This document shows positions 6,031 to 6,790 of a stretch of 6,790 bases of DNA, piece by piece. Positions within the stretch are counted from its first letter, which is position 1. Every line of letters begins with the position of its first letter. Source of the stretch: Rickettsiales bacterium (GTDB lineage Bacteria > Pseudomonadota > Alphaproteobacteria > Rickettsiales > 21-14-0-20-44-7); the NCBI GenBank assembly GCA_023301015.1, contig JALZVI010000012.1, forward strand, positions 1-6,790. Direction: 5' to 3'. Both the position numbers and the translations under genes were made by a program. Under the pieces are notes generated by a model. The model ran no database searches and was not told the origin of the DNA. It saw only the letters and a program-made list of their open reading frames with translations.

Positions 6031-6060
6031 ATTGTAGCATATTTAGTGCTAAATTGGCAA
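6031..6060 (-). promoter_or_regulatory. strong sigma70-type promoter of the MarR-like gene
   Basis: On the - strand TTGCCA (6060-6055, 5/6) is followed after 18 nt by TACAAT (6036-6031, 5/6). The six bases CCCCCC then separate it from the ATG at 6024, so the expected start site coincides with the start codon. This is the best promoter in the window and the clearest leaderless arrangement. Confidence 0.75.
6041..6054. promoter_or_regulatory. palindromic operator candidate, ATTTAG-TG-CTAAAT
   Basis: Two perfect 6-bp half sites are separated by 2 bp, and all 14 bp lie inside the 18-nt spacer of the MarR-like promoter. A bound dimer would block RNA polymerase, the usual mode of MarR autorepression. 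A further half site (TGCTAAAT on the - strand, 6023-6016) overlaps the first codons of the gene. That this regulator binds here is inferred from position and symmetry only. Confidence 0.6.
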
Positions 6061-6065
6061 ATATA

Positions 6066-6539
6066 TTATTTGTTAGTCTCCACTTTAGAAAAAATAAATT
6101 CTTTAAGTGATGAGTACTCATCTTTCTTTAATAAAGAGTCAGAAAAAGCAAGGCTCTTACCGCTTGTTTCAATCGAAAATAACTTAATAGAAGAGCGTGG
6201 TATTAGAATTTCATTTGCTTTTATTACATCAGCAAAATTCACCTCACCCTTTTTCTTTATAAAAAAACCATACTCTTTAACTAAGTGCTCGTTGTAGACA
6301 ATTATATGACGTTTACAAAAAACCAAAAGCACATATAGGGTCGACGAATACATAGTTCCAGCTAACAAAACTAAAAAGCTAAACCATTGCATGGAATCAT
6401 CTGATTCAAAGTTACCTTCAGCAAGCTCATTGAATGAAAACCATGTCAAAGGAACGATAATAAGCAAGAAAAGGAGTATAAAGTGTCGCCTAAATTGCAG
6501 GCGATACTTAGCAATGTAACCCAACTCACTCATCTCCAT
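6066..6539 (-). CDS. two-helix membrane protein with a PH-like C-terminal domain, 157 aa
   Basis: I cannot name this gene. Two hydrophobic segments are clear, about residues 19-37 (FILLFLLIIVPLTWFSF) and 52-74 (WFSFLVLLAGTMYSSTLYVLLVF). The N-terminus before them is Arg/Lys-rich, suggesting a cytoplasmic start and a cytoplasmic C-terminal domain. Residues 78-157 alternate strand-like segments (HIIVYNEHLVKEYGFF, GEVNFADVIKANEI, IKLFSIETSGKSLAFSD) and end in a helix (EYSSLKEFIFSKV). This resembles bacterial PH-domain (bPH) membrane proteins, but the assignment is pattern-based and weak. The ATG shares its A with the glnA TAA (TAATG), so translation is probably coupled to glnA; no Shine-Dalgarno sequence is visible. 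GC content is about 31% over three sampled lines (6121-6300), against 43-53% in neighbouring genes, which suggests recent acquisition or weak selection. Function unknown. Confidence 0.7.
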   Translation of the reverse strand: MEMSELGYIAKYRLQFRRHFILLFLLIIVPLTWFSFNELAEGNFESDDSMQWFSFLVLLAGTMYSSTLYVLLVFCKRHIIVYNEHLVKEYGFFIKKKGEVNFADVIKANEILIPRSSIKLFSIETSGKSLAFSDSLLKKDEYSSLKEFIFSKVETNK

Positions 6540-6790
6540 TAAACGCTATAATACAACTGAAATTCCATCGGATGCGGGGCGGTTTCATACGCCTCATTTT
6601 CCTCTTCTTTCAGCGCGATATATGCATCAATTTGATCGTCAGTGAACACATCGCCTTTCTTCAAGAAATCACGATCTTCATCCAAAGCGCCCAATGCTTC
6701 ACGCAAAGAACCTGCAACTGTTGGAACGTCCTTGAGCTCTTCTGGTGGAAGGTCATACAAGTTCTTATCCATTGCTTCGCCTGGGTGAAT
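6539..6790 (-). CDS. glnA: glutamine synthetase type I, C-terminal part (partial)
   Basis: Glutamine synthetase makes glutamine from glutamate, ammonia and ATP and is a dodecamer in type I form. Only the last 83 codons are inside the window; the gene continues beyond the right edge. The reading [18 protein letters not shown] contains the tyrosine (codon 6755-6757) that GlnE adenylylates in enterobacterial-type enzymes, so the enzyme is probably of the adenylylated GSI-beta class. [36 protein letters not shown] and the terminal [12 protein letters not shown] are classic GSI ends. An internal ATG at 6772 is not the start, since the frame stays open with family sequence up to the edge. The stop TAA (6541-6539) overlaps the ATG of the AT-rich membrane gene by one base. 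Confidence 0.97.
   Translation of the reverse strand: MHPGEAMDKNLYDLPPEELKDVPTVAGSLREALGALDEDRDFLKKGDVFTDDQIDAYIALKEEENEAYETAPHPMEFQLYYSV

Noticed and set aside
6046..6297. 83-aa + strand open frame opposite the AT-rich membrane gene
   Set aside because: It overlaps the MarR promoter and the membrane gene; the membrane-protein frame has clear helices and a coupled start, whereas this one has no supporting signal.
6539..6772. Complete 77-aa protein starting at the ATG at 6772
   Set aside because: The frame stays open to the window edge with glutamine synthetase sequence (IHPGEA before the Met), so this is an internal methionine of glnA.

Overview
The window looks like chromosomal DNA of an alphaproteobacterium of moderate GC content (roughly 45-50% in most genes by hand count of sample lines). 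Three things point there: a membrane-anchored protein of the alphaproteobacterial family TIGR02186/Alph_Pro_TM (2648-3391), a long Fe-S/FAD oxidoreductase whose wording matches what I recall of an alphaproteobacterial family (3395-5509), and a type I glutamine synthetase with its adenylylation tyrosine (right edge). The exact lineage cannot be fixed from the sequence. There is no phage, plasmid, transposase, CRISPR, tRNA or rRNA signal.

Layout, left to right: a leader region with one repeat unit (42-99); an orphan 91-residue protein on + (157-432); a convergent gap filled by an inverted pair of repeat units (440-647); complete uvrB on - (646-2619); a 28-bp divergent promoter region; a + operon of the TIGR02186-like protein and the oxidoreductase (2648-5509); a second convergent gap with another repeat unit (5509-5591) and a GAAA-loop hairpin; a MarR-like regulator on - (5641-6024) with a strong promoter that has a palindrome between its -35 and -10 boxes; an AT-rich two-helix membrane protein on - (6066-6539) whose start codon overlaps the glnA stop; and the 3' end of glnA on - (6539-6790).

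The most unusual content is non-coding. A family of about 60-85 nt repeat units occurs four times. Three complete units begin in, or within about 30 nt of, the stop codon of the gene they follow, and all of them run in that gene's sense direction at the end of a transcription unit. The units share flanking blocks, while the middle differs in sequence but can still fold into a hairpin. A second theme is leaderless translation: three genes have a plausible -10 box only 6-7 nt before the ATG and no Shine-Dalgarno sequence. Two gene-level oddities are worth checking: the oxidoreductase seems to stop where relatives (from memory) continue into a reductase module, exactly where a repeat unit begins; and the AT-rich membrane gene looks like a late insertion behind glnA.

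The genes do not form one pathway. uvrB is DNA repair, glnA is nitrogen assimilation, and the two-gene + operon is probably an envelope-linked redox function of unknown substrate.
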